Shown piece by piece: positions 23,734 through 36,223 of a stretch of DNA of 64,000 nt; the stretch's first letter is position 1; the number at the start of each line of letters is the position of its first letter. The stretch is taken from NCBI RefSeq assembly GCF_022965805.1, contig NC_133116.1:5270001-5334000 (forward strand), in the 5' to 3' direction. The notes beneath the pieces are model-generated. The model saw only the letters and a list, made by a program, of their open reading frames with translations. It was not told where the DNA came from and did not search any database. The position numbers and the translations under genes were made by a program. The stretch comes from Primulina eburnea. Lineage: Eukaryota > Streptophyta > Magnoliopsida > Lamiales > Gesneriaceae.

Positions 23734-26700
23734 ATGGCTACACTGCTAACGTACGCAGCATTTCCTTTCTCCGTGTCCTCCGCTAGAAACGCCATCGCCG
23801 CCACCTCCGCCGCAGCATCTCCATCTGCCTCGGTCTCCAACAATCAAAGGAAGGCGCGAAGAAAAAAGCATCAGCAGCACGACTTGAAGTCCTCCGAGGA
23901 CAACGGTTACAATGGTAATGTAGACACTAATTTCACGCCTTCGAGCGCAGAGAAATTGCTGAGGCTGGTGTTCATGGAGGAGTTGATGAAACGAGCTCGG
24001 AATGGCGACGTTTCGGGAGTTTCTGATGTCATTTACGACATGATCGCCGCAGGGCTGACGCCTGGGCCTCGGTCTTTTCATGGATTAGTGGTGTCTCACG
24101 TGCTTAAGCAAGATATAGAAGGCGCTGTAAGATTAGTTGGTCGCTTACCCGTGCATTGAAATAGTTTACGGATATATAGGTCCTAATTTTATTTTTATTT
24201 TTATTTTTATTTTGTGTGTGTATGTGTTTTTATTGAGCTATAATTATGTGTGCTTCAGCAACTCGACTAGTTTTTGGGCGGGTGTTTAGAGTTTACCTAT
24301 AAACAGACGTGAATTCTAAAACACCCTCCTAATCTTCAGACTTGCATATAAATTAGGCGGGTTGTCTTATGAGTGGTCAATGCTAGAATTGTGAGTGTTT
24401 TTCATAAAAGTTATCAGTCTTCCTCGTGCTTGTTAGTGAAATTATAAGGTCTTAGAGCACGAAGATGTAAGAATCCTCGGAGATTTTTGGGAGTATACTC
24501 GGAGATTTTTGGAAATAACCTTAAAAAATATGCAAAGAATCAAGTATCACATCGTATCCAAGGATTTACGGTAAATCTTTGACTCCTTTAAAGAATGAAA
24601 GACCTTGTCTCCTATAAATGGACTGGATATATTGATTGGAGATCAATGATCATCTCAATTTAATTAACAGATAACATATTTACATACTCCCAAAAAAAAA
24701 ATATGTATGTGTGTATGTGTGTGTGTGTGTATATTATACACACACACACACACATACAGGAGTGTACTCAGTGGCCCAGTTATGCTTAAAGAAATAGTCT
24801 ATAACATTTGTTTAGATTATATATATACACACACACACACACACAGATATATACAGGAGTGTACTCAGTGGCCCAGTTATGCTTAAAGAAATAGTCTATA
24901 ACATTTGTTTGGATTATGATGATATCAATATGGATTTCCATCTTGTTATTCTATTGATATTTCACATGACAAAAAGGTAACTCAAAATTTGCAAAATGTC
25001 ATTATATGTTCTTGAAAATAAATTACTTTTATTCTTTAGGCATAGGGTAGTTGACTTATCTGAAAATGCGTATCTTGCAGATGCATGCTCTTAGAAGGGA
25101 ACTGAGTGAGGGTCTTCGTCCGCTTCATGAAACTTTTCTTGCATTGATTCGATTATCTGGCGCAAAAGGTCATTCAACCAGAGGCCTAGAAATTCTTGCA
25201 GCAATGGAGAAACTCAACTATGACATTCGCCATGCTTGGCTTCTTCTTGTTGGTACATTGCAAAAGCCTGTCGTTGATTGGCTGGTTTCATGTAATTTAA
25301 TATTTTTCTTGTTTGGTTTGCGTTTGATTATCCTGTTATTACATCAGAGGAGCTGGTGAAGAGTGGTCATTTAGAAGTTGCCAATAAAGTGTTCTTGAAG
25401 GGTGCTGAAGGTGGCCTTAGAGCTACAGATGAGCTTTATGATCTCATAATTGAGGAAGACTGTAAAGCAGGCGATCACTCAAATGCATTGACTATAGCCT
25501 ACGAAATGGAGGCTGCTGGTAGAATGGCAACTACATTTCATTTCAATCATCTATTGAGTGTGCAGGTACTCTTTTTTTCCTTTGATCCTTCAATATTTCA
25601 GGTTTGAATGTAAAGTATTTGGTTAATATGACCACAACTTAAAAACTACTTTTGACCACCACAATCTGCCTTAGGGTTTGTGTTTGTGATAGACCTAGAT
25701 GTTAAAATCTGCTGTAGTAGCAAGTAGAACTACTGACAGTATCAGAAAAAATTCAGGTATTAAATATTCTGAAGGACAATATTCTGATTACTTGTCCATT
25801 GACTAGAGTATTTACAAGTTGTTTTGCACTTTATTTCTATGAGACGTAAATCAGTACATCCGAAGAATACTTTTGTAATTTTCAATTGGTATGATGTTCA
25901 AGAACCGTTTCTTTGGATTTGGCTAGGCTACTTGCGGCATTCCCGAAATTGCTTTCGCCACATTTGAGAACATGGAATATGGAGAAGGTTTGTGTTCACT
26001 TATCAATTTGTTATCTGCTTGATAGCTTATTTTAATGATAATTGTTTTGTGGTCATGTGTTCCACACCGCGGTTTGTGTGTCTCCATTTTAAACATGCTC
26101 TTAGAAGGATTATGATGGAATAGAAATGGGCTGAAATCCCAGATCTGAAATATAGATATTATATTGCTTAATAAAAATAATTACAAAAAACGAACTAGAA
26201 GTGGACATAAAACGAAGTTAGATCCATAGTCAAAATAGATTAACATAATACTAGATCCCAATTCATATACAAATCTGAGATCGAGAACGATTTGAACTCT
26301 GCAATTCTCGAACTCTAGCATAAAACCTTGAATTTAATCTTGCCCTAACTTTGCTCAATTGAATCTTCTTGATGTTCAAAGATCCTCTTATTTCTCTCAA
26401 TCCTCACGGACCTGCTCAAAGTCAAACAATGAACGACCATATTCCAAAAAATTAAGCCTTTCCTACTCAAATCCTGTCTGAGATCCGCCTCGAATAAATC
26501 CCAAGTTGATATTAGAGATACCCAAATCTAGGCTTCCACAAATCTAGGCTTCCAATACTTGCTATAAAATTCATATCGAACCCACGTTTTTTAATCTCCT
26601 GAACAACTAAGATATCCACCATTTCTTTGTGCACAACCGTTTTTGTCAACCCCATATGTCTAGTTGAACCCCTTCCCCTTATATGCCAAGATTGGATCTT

Positions 26701-29700
26701 CATTTGACCACTCAATGGCCCCTATGGATAATCCCTTTCTCGTAATTTATCCCAAAATGCCAATCGATTTAACTCTATTTTAAAATTCGTCGATCTGTTC
26801 CCTGCTAAATTTTCTAGCGACATTTTCTCCATCTGCAACCGAGATAGAAAATTATCAGATCGCCAATCACTACCTCCGAACACTCCGAACCAATTCCACC
26901 CCTTGATTCAGATTCACATCATCCTCTTCTAAAAATATAATACCCGAATCCTCTGACTTTTCCAACTTTAGTGATTTTTCCATATTACTCACATCACTTT
27001 TTGATGAACAAAAGGTAAAGGAAAAATGAAATTGAGAGGAAAAGATTGTTTGGTAAAATGTTAGGAGAAACTTACCTTACCCACCCTAGTGTCAAGAAAA
27101 TCCTCGTGGATCAGCCTATGAATTTGCATAAGAGTAGGAGTCTAGGAGATGATGCAAATAAGTTCCTTACGTTCTCTAATCCTCGTAAAATCGATGTCGT
27201 ATTATCCGAGATTAAAGATTGAAGACTATCCGAAACAAATGATTCGGAATCCTCGAGAGAACAAACTTCGGTTGAAACATTATGAAGTTGGTCCACCTCG
27301 ATCTCTAAATCCTCACTGAGTCACTGGTTAATCCCTGACCCCCTCCTCCCTCGAAGGATTTCCCCCAACATTAGGCTCTTCAAAAACCAAACATGATTTC
27401 CTTTTGACGTAGACTTTTTCACACTTATGTATCAAATGCCTTCTTGTATGTCCTGAATTTATCTTTACTCAATTCCCATCAACTAACTCCCGCGCTGCCT
27501 GAATAATTCATCTTCTAAAATTAGCAAGACCTTTTCTGAAGAAACTACCTTTCGTCCCCCGGGAAAGGCTCTGATCCCCATTGCCTAATGAATGGGTTGT
27601 CTTCTCTTGAATTACTCCTCTCTCAGTTGTCATTTGCACGTAAATCCAATACTTCGAAAGCACGAGAAGGATCATAAAACATGGATTGACCTCCATCATA
27701 GTTCCTAGAAAAGGAATTGAACACCTCCTTAACTTCCCCATAGCTTCCCTCGGCGGCATTGTTTCCAATCGAGGCCTTCGTCTTCTGCGCTTCTCCAATA
27801 CATTTACGTACCGCGTCAGAACTTTTTCTCGTCATTTTTCATCTGGATGCAAACCCTCTATCTTCTGCTTATCAACCTCCTCATCCGTTCTTTTACCCAC
27901 AATTTGAGCATGTGACCAACAATCGATAAAAGGATTGGCTGGTAGATGAACAAAATCTACGACAATTCCAATCAAAATAGGACCAGATTGTGATTGAATT
28001 TACCTCGAGCTGCTTATGAAACCATCTTCAGGTCCTTTTGACTTTGATTTTAGCTGCCGAAAGGTCCTTAAACAACATAGTGTCTTTATGGATATCCAAA
28101 AGAATATATGATAATGCTGGTGGCAGTTAGACCTTTTCCAAACACTTTTGTAGATTTGGTTCATACTCCACATGACAGTTGCTTTCTTAAATTTTTCAGC
28201 ATGTAATCTCGACATTCATTTCACCCTTTTTCATATAATTGTTGTATCAATGCAACCCCTTGTAAATGCACCCATACTTGTATTTAGTGGCCTATTAAAT
28301 TGTAGGTCACATTCTGTTCTCTGAAACAGTTTTTGGGATCGTAATGACTGCTTAGATTTGCATTGTATGTCAGACATCAAACTATGTTTAAAATAGGTAA
28401 TGAGAGAGACAAAACATTAACTTCTGTCTTACAAGTTTAAGCTTATTGTTTGTTTTTTGTTACCAGATTTTATGAAACCTGACACGGAGACATATAATTG
28501 GGTAATCCAAGCGTATACAAGAGCTGAGTCATATGACAGGTACCCTGTCTTCTACAAGTCTTTACTTTATTTTTCAGATACTGGTATTTTCATTCTCTGA
28601 TTACGTATTCTCCTAGATCTTCCCTACTATCTTCTAGTTTTGACTCGCAAAAGCGTGGCTTGCAAATTGCAATCATCTGTGCCACCAATTAGATATTTAG
28701 ATTAAGGAAAACAATAGGGGCTGCTTGTGATTAAATAAAACAATTTAAATTTGATTGCTTCAGTGGGTAATTTGGGAAACTTATATTTCAGTGAGATGTG
28801 GTGTGGTAACATGACCAAATTAGGAGTTTGATGCTGTGCCCAATTGACCAACTCTAATTAGCGTGCTTACTAAGAATTTGCTGTAGATAGTATGGTGCGT
28901 GGGCAGTTTCGCTTTAACTAGTATCGTGCTCTTCTGCTGCTATAGTTACCGATAAAACTAAGGTGGAAAGAATGCAGACCTGCTGTTTGTTTGTTTTTTA
29001 AAATTGAACTTGCTATTAGTTTATTTCAAAAATAATACTGGTCTGACATTGATATATCCGGATCTAATGTTTACGTTCCATTAACATAAGAGTTGTTTGG
29101 ATTCCAATATGTTGTTCCAGGGTTCAAGATGTTGCTGAATTACTTGGGATGATGGTTGAACATCACAAGCACTTGCAACCAAATATGAGAACTTACGCGT
29201 AAGAAATTTTCATCTTTTGGACCACTGGGATAAATTTGTTCTTTGTTGATTCATCTGTCTCTGTGAATTCAGGACTGATATTTGAACCACCATTCTCATC
29301 ACACCTTCATGTCACCTGCATTGACCTGTGAACCATCATTCTGACTAACCAATAAGATGACATGATTCAAATTTCGTGAAATTGTTTTATGAATCAAAAT
29401 TTCTTTTTAGCATTTTTAACGTATTCAGGTGTAGTTTATGCGGTTAGATTCCTGCAATTTTGTAATGAATATCTACTTTTTATAGGAGTGTATATTGGAT
29501 AAACTGTGTTTTTTAACAAAAAATTTTATCAGGTTATTTTTCTGCAAAACAATGTGCAGTCTATGTTGAAATTCAAGTTCCTTATATAGATGCACTAAGG
29601 CCAAAATAAGGAAGTGAATGAAGAAGTATGTCAAATGTGTCTTATCTATAAGTGACATATTCTTTTGGCTTACGGTTTATAAGTGGCTCATAAACGACTC

Positions 29701-32700
29701 TATGTCATCTTGTTAGGTTGTTAGTGGAGTGCTTTACGAAGTATTGTGTCATAAACGAAGCCATCAGACATTTTCGTGCTCTCAAAAACTTTGAAGGTGG
29801 GACCAACTTTTTACATTACAAAGGGCAATATGGGGATCCACTAGCTTTATACCTCCGTGCATTATGCAGAGAAGGTGTGTATTCTCTTGCTTCCTAACAC
29901 CATCACCTTTGAAGGTTTCAAATGTGGAAGGGCTATTAATGTTTAATGAACATGAAAGTTGTTGGACTAACATTTTTCGGATCCAGTACATCTATGATGT
30001 TAGATAACGATGGAACATATTCTATCCCTCAAGTATATTTAAACCTGTTGGCTGTCGCTTTCCTTTCTGTTTGAACTCTATCTATCTGCAATATGCTAAC
30101 CTGACCTACCTAAATGGTAAATTTTCATTGAAACTGGTTGAGATTGTGATTTCATATAATCAGCGGAGGCCCTTTGGATATAATCATCTTTACTATGGGA
30201 TAAAATCTTTATTTAGGTCTACGGTAGTGGAATTTACATGAAGATTGAATCATCATCAATAGGCTCCATGCTTATTAGTTTGTCCACCAAAGATTTTTCG
30301 TAGTAATTTTTCTTATGCTTTAAATATGTTCACAAGAATCTGTCAGTGGAACCTTTTTATTACTGATAATCACATTGAGCGCAGGAAAAATAGTTGAGTT
30401 ACTAGAAGCTCTTGAAGCCATGGCAAGAGATAACCAGCAAGTACCACCTAGAGCTATGATCTTAAGCAGGAAATATCGGACACTGGTTAGCTCATGGATT
30501 GAACCTTTGCAAGAAGAAGCTGAACTTGGATATGAAGTTGATTACATTGCCAGGTTTAGTTTCTTTTTTCTTTTGCTTAATTTGATAAATTGGCTGAAAG
30601 ATTTTCGTACATCTCAAGGAACATTATACAAAGTATATACTATCTATTTTAGGAAAGTCGACTATACAATGACTGTTAGTCAATTTGTGATTCTAGTACA
30701 TCAAATTATCCAAAAAGGAAATATAGTAATTCAAAGTATTATGCTAGTTGTACATTTTTAACTCTCCCTCTCAATTCGGTGTATCGATGTTACAAATGCC
30801 TAGCTTAAATAGTGCTACAGAATGACCCATTGTAGTATGAGTCATCATTCAGTTAGCAACTGTACATTCTTAATGTAAAGAACCTATCTAGGTTATCTTT
30901 GATGTAGTTCGTGCGGAGCTTGACTTGCTTTCTCTTGGTTATTTGTGTTATTACCATATTATTTTCGCTTTTCAGAAGCTATTTTGTTGTAGTAGAAGTG
31001 TTGTAGGTTCTTTTTTTGAACCAAGAACCGAGTTCATTTGGGTGGAGTTCCTACCTGGTAAGCTTCATAGTTGCATGTTAAAGAGCATAATATTAACCTT
31101 CCACACTAGTCAATGGAACCAAATTTTGACACATATCTTGACATGAACTTCATATCTAATCAGGATTCTATTAAATCCAAGTCTGTATAACCAATGGTGT
31201 CTAGATGGCCATGTTTGAAGAACACCATACATGGCGAAGACTTTATGATAACTCAAGAGATGCTTCACTGCTTCTTGTTCATCAGTTACTTGAGTTGTGC
31301 ATGAAATTATTTACAAAAGTAATTGCAAATGAAAAGTCTGGTCTAGTGTGGGGATTCTCCCACTAGCCTTTGATATCTCTCTTTTTGATCAGGATAAAAT
31401 AGACGCTTAAGCAAATACAGGTTGACAAGACGAGTTTTTACTTTCGGAAAGAGATCCAAATTCATCCAATTTCATACTTCTGTTGGGAAACCTATCAAAA
31501 GACTAATTTCTAATTCTATTACAACAAATCATATCTTAAAAGTAAATAAATTAATACAGAATATTTATGCTAGTTGTACATCAGCACATGCTATATGTTT
31601 GTTATAGCATGATGTTGAATCTTTATTCATTCCATCATTTTGCTGGTCTTTACCAAGGCACTATAAATACTCCATCCTACTAGGGAAGGTAATAAAATAT
31701 CTTCCATACTTTTTTCTTAATGATGAACCTGTTTACAACCACCAGTTCAAAATTTCCAGTAAGTAATTGCCAGATATCATCCTCCAGAGGAAAAAGAAAT
31801 TCCCACAGATTCAGCATTATGAAAGGACTAGATTGGATGCAGATTGATGGGCAGCGGAATTGTTCTGGATTGTAAAGGAGGTTCATGGTATTTGTAGCCC
31901 TCCACATGGCTGCCTTCTTTCCACTTCTAATCAACACCCTTCCATTCATGGTCATGCTGCTTTTGAAGTCTGTGTGGTTGAGAATTATTTAGTGGTTATA
32001 GCATATATATGTACATTAAACATTGTTATCGGAAATAAATGGCAAGAGTTAACCCCTCGATTAATTTATTCAACGTGTGACTTTATTTGTCTTCTGGGGT
32101 GTTCTGTACTTACTGTTAATTATTTCTTACAATTGTGATTAACCAAAACAACTTGATATGCTTGTATAAATCTTTGGTAAAACTTTGAGGATATTTTGTT
32201 ATTTCTGAAGTTTTTATTTATGGGATGCTGTTATAACATTGGTAAACGAACAATATTAGAAGAAAACATCCTCCAGTTTTGATCTTAAGTCCTGTGATGG
32301 AATCACTGAACAGATACATAGCGGAAGGTGGGCTAACTGGGGAGCGCAAGCGATGGGTTCCACGGAGAGGAAAAACACCTTTAGATCCTGATGCAGAGGG
32401 TTTTATATATTCCAACCCTAGGGAGACCTCATTCAAACAAAAATGTCTCGAGGAATGGAAAATACATCATCGAAAACTTTTGAAAACCTTACGCAATGAA
32501 GGACCTGCTGTGTTAGGAAATGTATCTGAATCAGACTACATTAGAGTCGAGGAGAGATTGAAAAAAATCATAATAGGCCCAGAACAGAATACCTTGAAAC
32601 CGAAGGCTGCTAGTAAAATGATAGTATCAGAACTAAAGGAAGAGCTGGAAGCTCAAGATTTACCGACTGATGGAACTAGAAATGTTCTCTACCAGCGTGT

Positions 32701-35174
32701 GCAGAAAGCAAGGAGAATAAATCGTTCTAGAGGTAGACCCCTTTGGGTTCCCCCCATTGAAGAGGAAGAAGAGGAGGTAAATCTTGACCTCATTTTTTAC
32801 TTTTCCTAGTGTAGTTCTGTTTCCCCTGATATTTCTTTTTACTATCACTAGGACTTGTAATATACCGTAAAACACCTTTTATTGAATATAATAAATTAAA
32901 AAATGTTCGATGACCTATCAAACTTAGTTTATCTATATGATAGATTGACGAAGAGTTGGATGAATTAATTTCACGCATCAAGTTGGAAGAAGGGAATACA
33001 GAGTTCTGGAGACGTCGTTTTCTTGGAGAGGGCCTTAATGAAAATCATAGCAAGCCGTTGGCAGTCAAAGATTTTGAAGTTCTTGATGTCTTAGAAGATG
33101 CTGATGGCAGTGATGATGTTGCAAAAGAGACTGAAGATGATGAGGTGGATGAGGAGGAGGAAGTGGAAATAACTGAAATTCAAGTAGGTGAAAGGGTTAA
33201 AGATAAAGAAGTTGAAGCTACCAAGCCACCTCAAATGATTGGAGTGCAATTGTTGAGAGACTCTGACCCAACTACTAGTTCATCAAGAAAATCAAGAAGA
33301 AGGTCGTCTAGGGTATCGATGGAGGTAAAAAGGCTTCCCCAGCTAGTGCAAACTCTTATATTTCGTTGTTAGGAATATTTGAAAGTTTGTGCATATACCT
33401 AAGGATTCTGATGTCTATTGCTTCTCACTTTCTTGATTTTCCGAGCTTTTATGAAATAATCTACAAATATACTGTAATGCCACTTACAAGGTTGCAATTT
33501 CATTTTTTTCAATCAATGAATCTGATTTCATGTGGTGTCTATGAGTGCAGGACGACGATGACGATGATTGGTTTCCTTTGGATATTCATGAAGCATTCAA
33601 GGAATTGAGGAGAAGGAAAGTATTTGATGTATCGGATATGTATACAATAGCTGATGCTTGGGGTTGGACGTGGGAAATGGAACTCAAGAACAAGACTCCC
33701 AGACGTTGGTCACAGGAATGGGAAGTTGAATTGGCTGTTAAAGTAATGACAATGGTAATACTGTTCTTATTTAAACCCATTCCTATGGTTTGAGCGTCAA
33801 CCGTTCCTATGTATTGACAGAATGATATTAAAGAATAAAAAAAGTTGGTTTTGAGAACTTGGAGTCTCTTAAAGTAACATACACGAATGTATGGTATTGA
33901 GCTTGTGTACATAGTTTTACTCTCAGGAAATTATTTCATCATCTTACATGTGACACGTGATGATAAACTTTAATGAAATGGAACTAAACTATCTCCAAGC
34001 ATTTCTTGGAGTTTCAATTTTTGTTTCTGATGCACTACGATCTCGTTACGCCACCTTAATTCCCAACTTCGTTCTCTGAAATTCTCTTTATTTATCTAAT
34101 ATTTCGTCAATTTGGTTCTGTGCTCCCCTCATGGTAATTAAAGCTCATCAAGCATTGTTTTTGTAGCCAGCTGATAAATTATGCCCGAACTGATTTTCTG
34201 GTCATGACAGTGCATTCTAGTTCATATCTCATTAGCTGTGTATATTTATATTACATTTTTTGGCTCCATAAGAAAATTCGTAAAATGTTTTTTTAGGTAA
34301 TTGAGTTGGGTGGAAATCCAACTATTGGGGACTGTGCAATGGTACTTAGAGCTGCCATACGAGCTCCTATGCCTTCAGCCTTCTTACAGATTCTGCAGAC
34401 TACACATCGTCTTGGCTATGTATTTGGCAGGTTAGATGAAGTTTCAGTTGTATTAAGAATTAACTCGAGCAGAATGTGCAGGCGTGAAGTCGTATTATTG
34501 TATGCGAAATCATACTAAGATGGGAAATTTGATCAATTTGTTTTCACTTCGGATTGGGGTGCCTACCCGTTTCAAATGAACCATTGTCAAAGATCCATTT
34601 TAACCAGATTTTCAACCTACTCGGCACCATAAACATCAGATAGACCTTTCTTCTCAATCTTTTGGGATCTGACTACATGGATATCTGGTCTCCATTGTTT
34701 GGATAATGTTCAGGACTTTTTCTTCTAAAAGCTTGGTTATCGCTACTCTCTGTTTGATTCTTCTACTTGCTCAAACCTCTCGAAAGTTCAGCCTTAGTTG
34801 CCCATTTTGCAGTGGCACATTTTTGTGTACATAAATTTGATATATCTATCCTGGCAAATCATTACTTTCTCGTTCTTTACTAGTAGTTCAGCTCAGCTAT
34901 TTCCCCGAATGAATATATTTATGTTTAACTAATCCTCAAAATATTGTTAAAAAGTCTCTGTTATCGTGTTCTTATTTTTAGTACTACGTTTATTTTCAGC
35001 CCGTTATATGATGAAATCATCAGCCTGTGTCTCGATCTCGGGGAACTCGATGCATCCGTTGCAATTGTGGCATACTTGGAGACAACCGGAATCAAAGTCT
35101 CAAACGAGACTCTTGATAGAGTCATTTCTGCCAGACTAGCTAATGAGAATCCTCTGAACGATTCATCACAATAG
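23734..35174 (+). CDS. PTAC3: Plastid transcriptionally active chromosome 3 (pTAC3/PAP1), 13 exons, 892 aa
   Basis: Exons: 23734-24126, 25081-25252, 25348-25565, 25927-25987, 28467-28539, 29121-29198, 29717-29874, 30385-30553, 32314-32776, 32944-33324, 33551-33754, 34297-34430, 35000-35174. The sum is 2,679 nt with all phases consistent. The Ala/Ser/Arg-rich start (about 1-50) looks like a chloroplast transit peptide. Residues about 70-440 hold PPR-like helical repeats, including YNWVIQAYTRAESYDR. A SAP putative DNA-binding domain lies at about 536-575 (SELKEELEAQDLPTDGTRNV). Acidic runs follow in exons 9-11 (EEEEEE; DEEEEVE; DDDDDDW). The C-terminus includes SPLYDEIISLCLDLGELDAS. pTAC3/PAP1 is an essential partner of the plastid-encoded RNA polymerase in Arabidopsis. 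The length is close to the roughly 910 aa I recall for Arabidopsis. Intron 4 (2.5 kb) holds a LINE relic; no damage to the coding region was seen. Confidence 0.95.
24740..24917. repeat. ~97-bp tandem duplication with (CA)n tracts in PTAC3 intron 1
   Basis: The word CAGGAGTGTACTCAGTGGCC and the following 45 bases occur twice, offset by 97 bp (starting near 24757 and 24854). They are almost identical, with one A/G change near the end. Each copy is preceded by a (CA)n/(TA)n microsatellite. Confidence 0.85.
26500..28030 (-). pseudogene. LINE (non-LTR retrotransposon) fragment in PTAC3 intron 4
   Basis: On the minus strand, 26512-26715 encodes MKIQSWHIRGRG followed by KTVVHKEMVDILVVQEIKKR. This matches the start of LINE ORF2 (AP-endonuclease: 'MKxLSWNxRG ... 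DIxxLQETK'). Upstream on the same strand (27508 to about 28030) lie Arg/Lys/Asp-rich fragments with no conserved motif I can name, in the position expected for ORF1. The reverse-transcriptase part is absent, and frames are broken. The exact boundaries could not be placed. Confidence 0.65.
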
Positions 35175-35402
35175 ATTTCAAGTGGCATGCCTTTTCACAT
35201 CTGTACAGATGATAAATTGTATTGGGAACTTTTGAAAACAACATTGTATGGCTAAAAATATTTTTGACATTGCATTATGAATTCAAAAAACAAAAAATCT
35301 GCTACGACGACTTTTCATCAATACTGGAGATTCTTGATTAATTGATTGTTATGGGATTAAAATCGTCCACGGAGCTGGTTGAGATTACTACATTATTATA
35401 AT

Positions 35403-35585
35403 GGTAAAAGCTTGTGTGAGACGGTCTCACATGTCGTATTTTGTGAGACTGTCTCTTATTTAGGTCATCCATTAAAAATATTACTTTTTTATGCTAAGAT
35501 TATTATTTTTTTTTGTGAATATCGATATGGTTGACTCGTCTTACAGATAAAGATTCGTAAAACCGTCTCACAAAAGTCTTACTAT
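35403..35585 (+). mobile_element. Copy of the ~182-bp GAGACGGTCTC repeat with perfect 8-bp TSD
   Basis: Begins GGTAAAAGCTTGTGTGAGAC and ends near CACAAAAGTCTTACTAT. It is flanked by ATTATAAT at 35395-35402 and 35586-35593. Internal words are shared with the other copies. Confidence 0.8.
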
Positions 35586-36026
35586 ATTATAATATAATTA
35601 ACGGATGAGGGGGTTTATTAATAGAACACGAACCTGAATAATACCTGATCCCTATGTACGTAAGATTTGAAAATTTCCCCAAACTCGTCTTCCTTATATT
35701 AATTGTACTTTGTATTTTAATTTTATATTAATAAAGCATTTCCGTATTTTAAAATTACTCCGAACCCGCTCCTATTATTATTTAATAATTTGAATTAAAT
35801 TACTAATCCAAGCTGTCAGATGCTGTCTATATTTCATTAATTTTTAGATGAAAAGTAATAAATGAAGTAGTCAACGTGTGGAGATTGTTTTTTTGTGTGT
35901 ATTTTCTTGATTTTATATCTCGGCTTGTTGTGGAATGGTAAAAAAAAAATTTACAGAACTTTCCTCCACGGGATTGTCAATTTTATTTGTGTTTAACTAA
36001 TTTAAAATAAATCGATATAATAACAA

Positions 36027-36223
36027 CACAAAAACTTTTGTTAGACGGTCTCATGAGTCAATTTTGTGAGACATATCTCTTATATGAACCACTCATGAAA
36101 AATATTACTTTTTATGCTAAAAATATTCTTATTATTGTAATATGAACATAGTTGACCAATTTCACGGATAAACAGAGTTAACATCTGATCTGTGCGTAAG
36201 ATCATCTCACAAAGATCTACTAA
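36027..36223 (+). mobile_element. Copy of the ~182-bp GAGACGGTCTC repeat with perfect 8-bp TSD
   Basis: A more diverged copy beginning CACAAAAACTTTTGTTAGAC. It is flanked by AATAACAA at 36019-36026 and 36224-36231. Confidence 0.75.
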
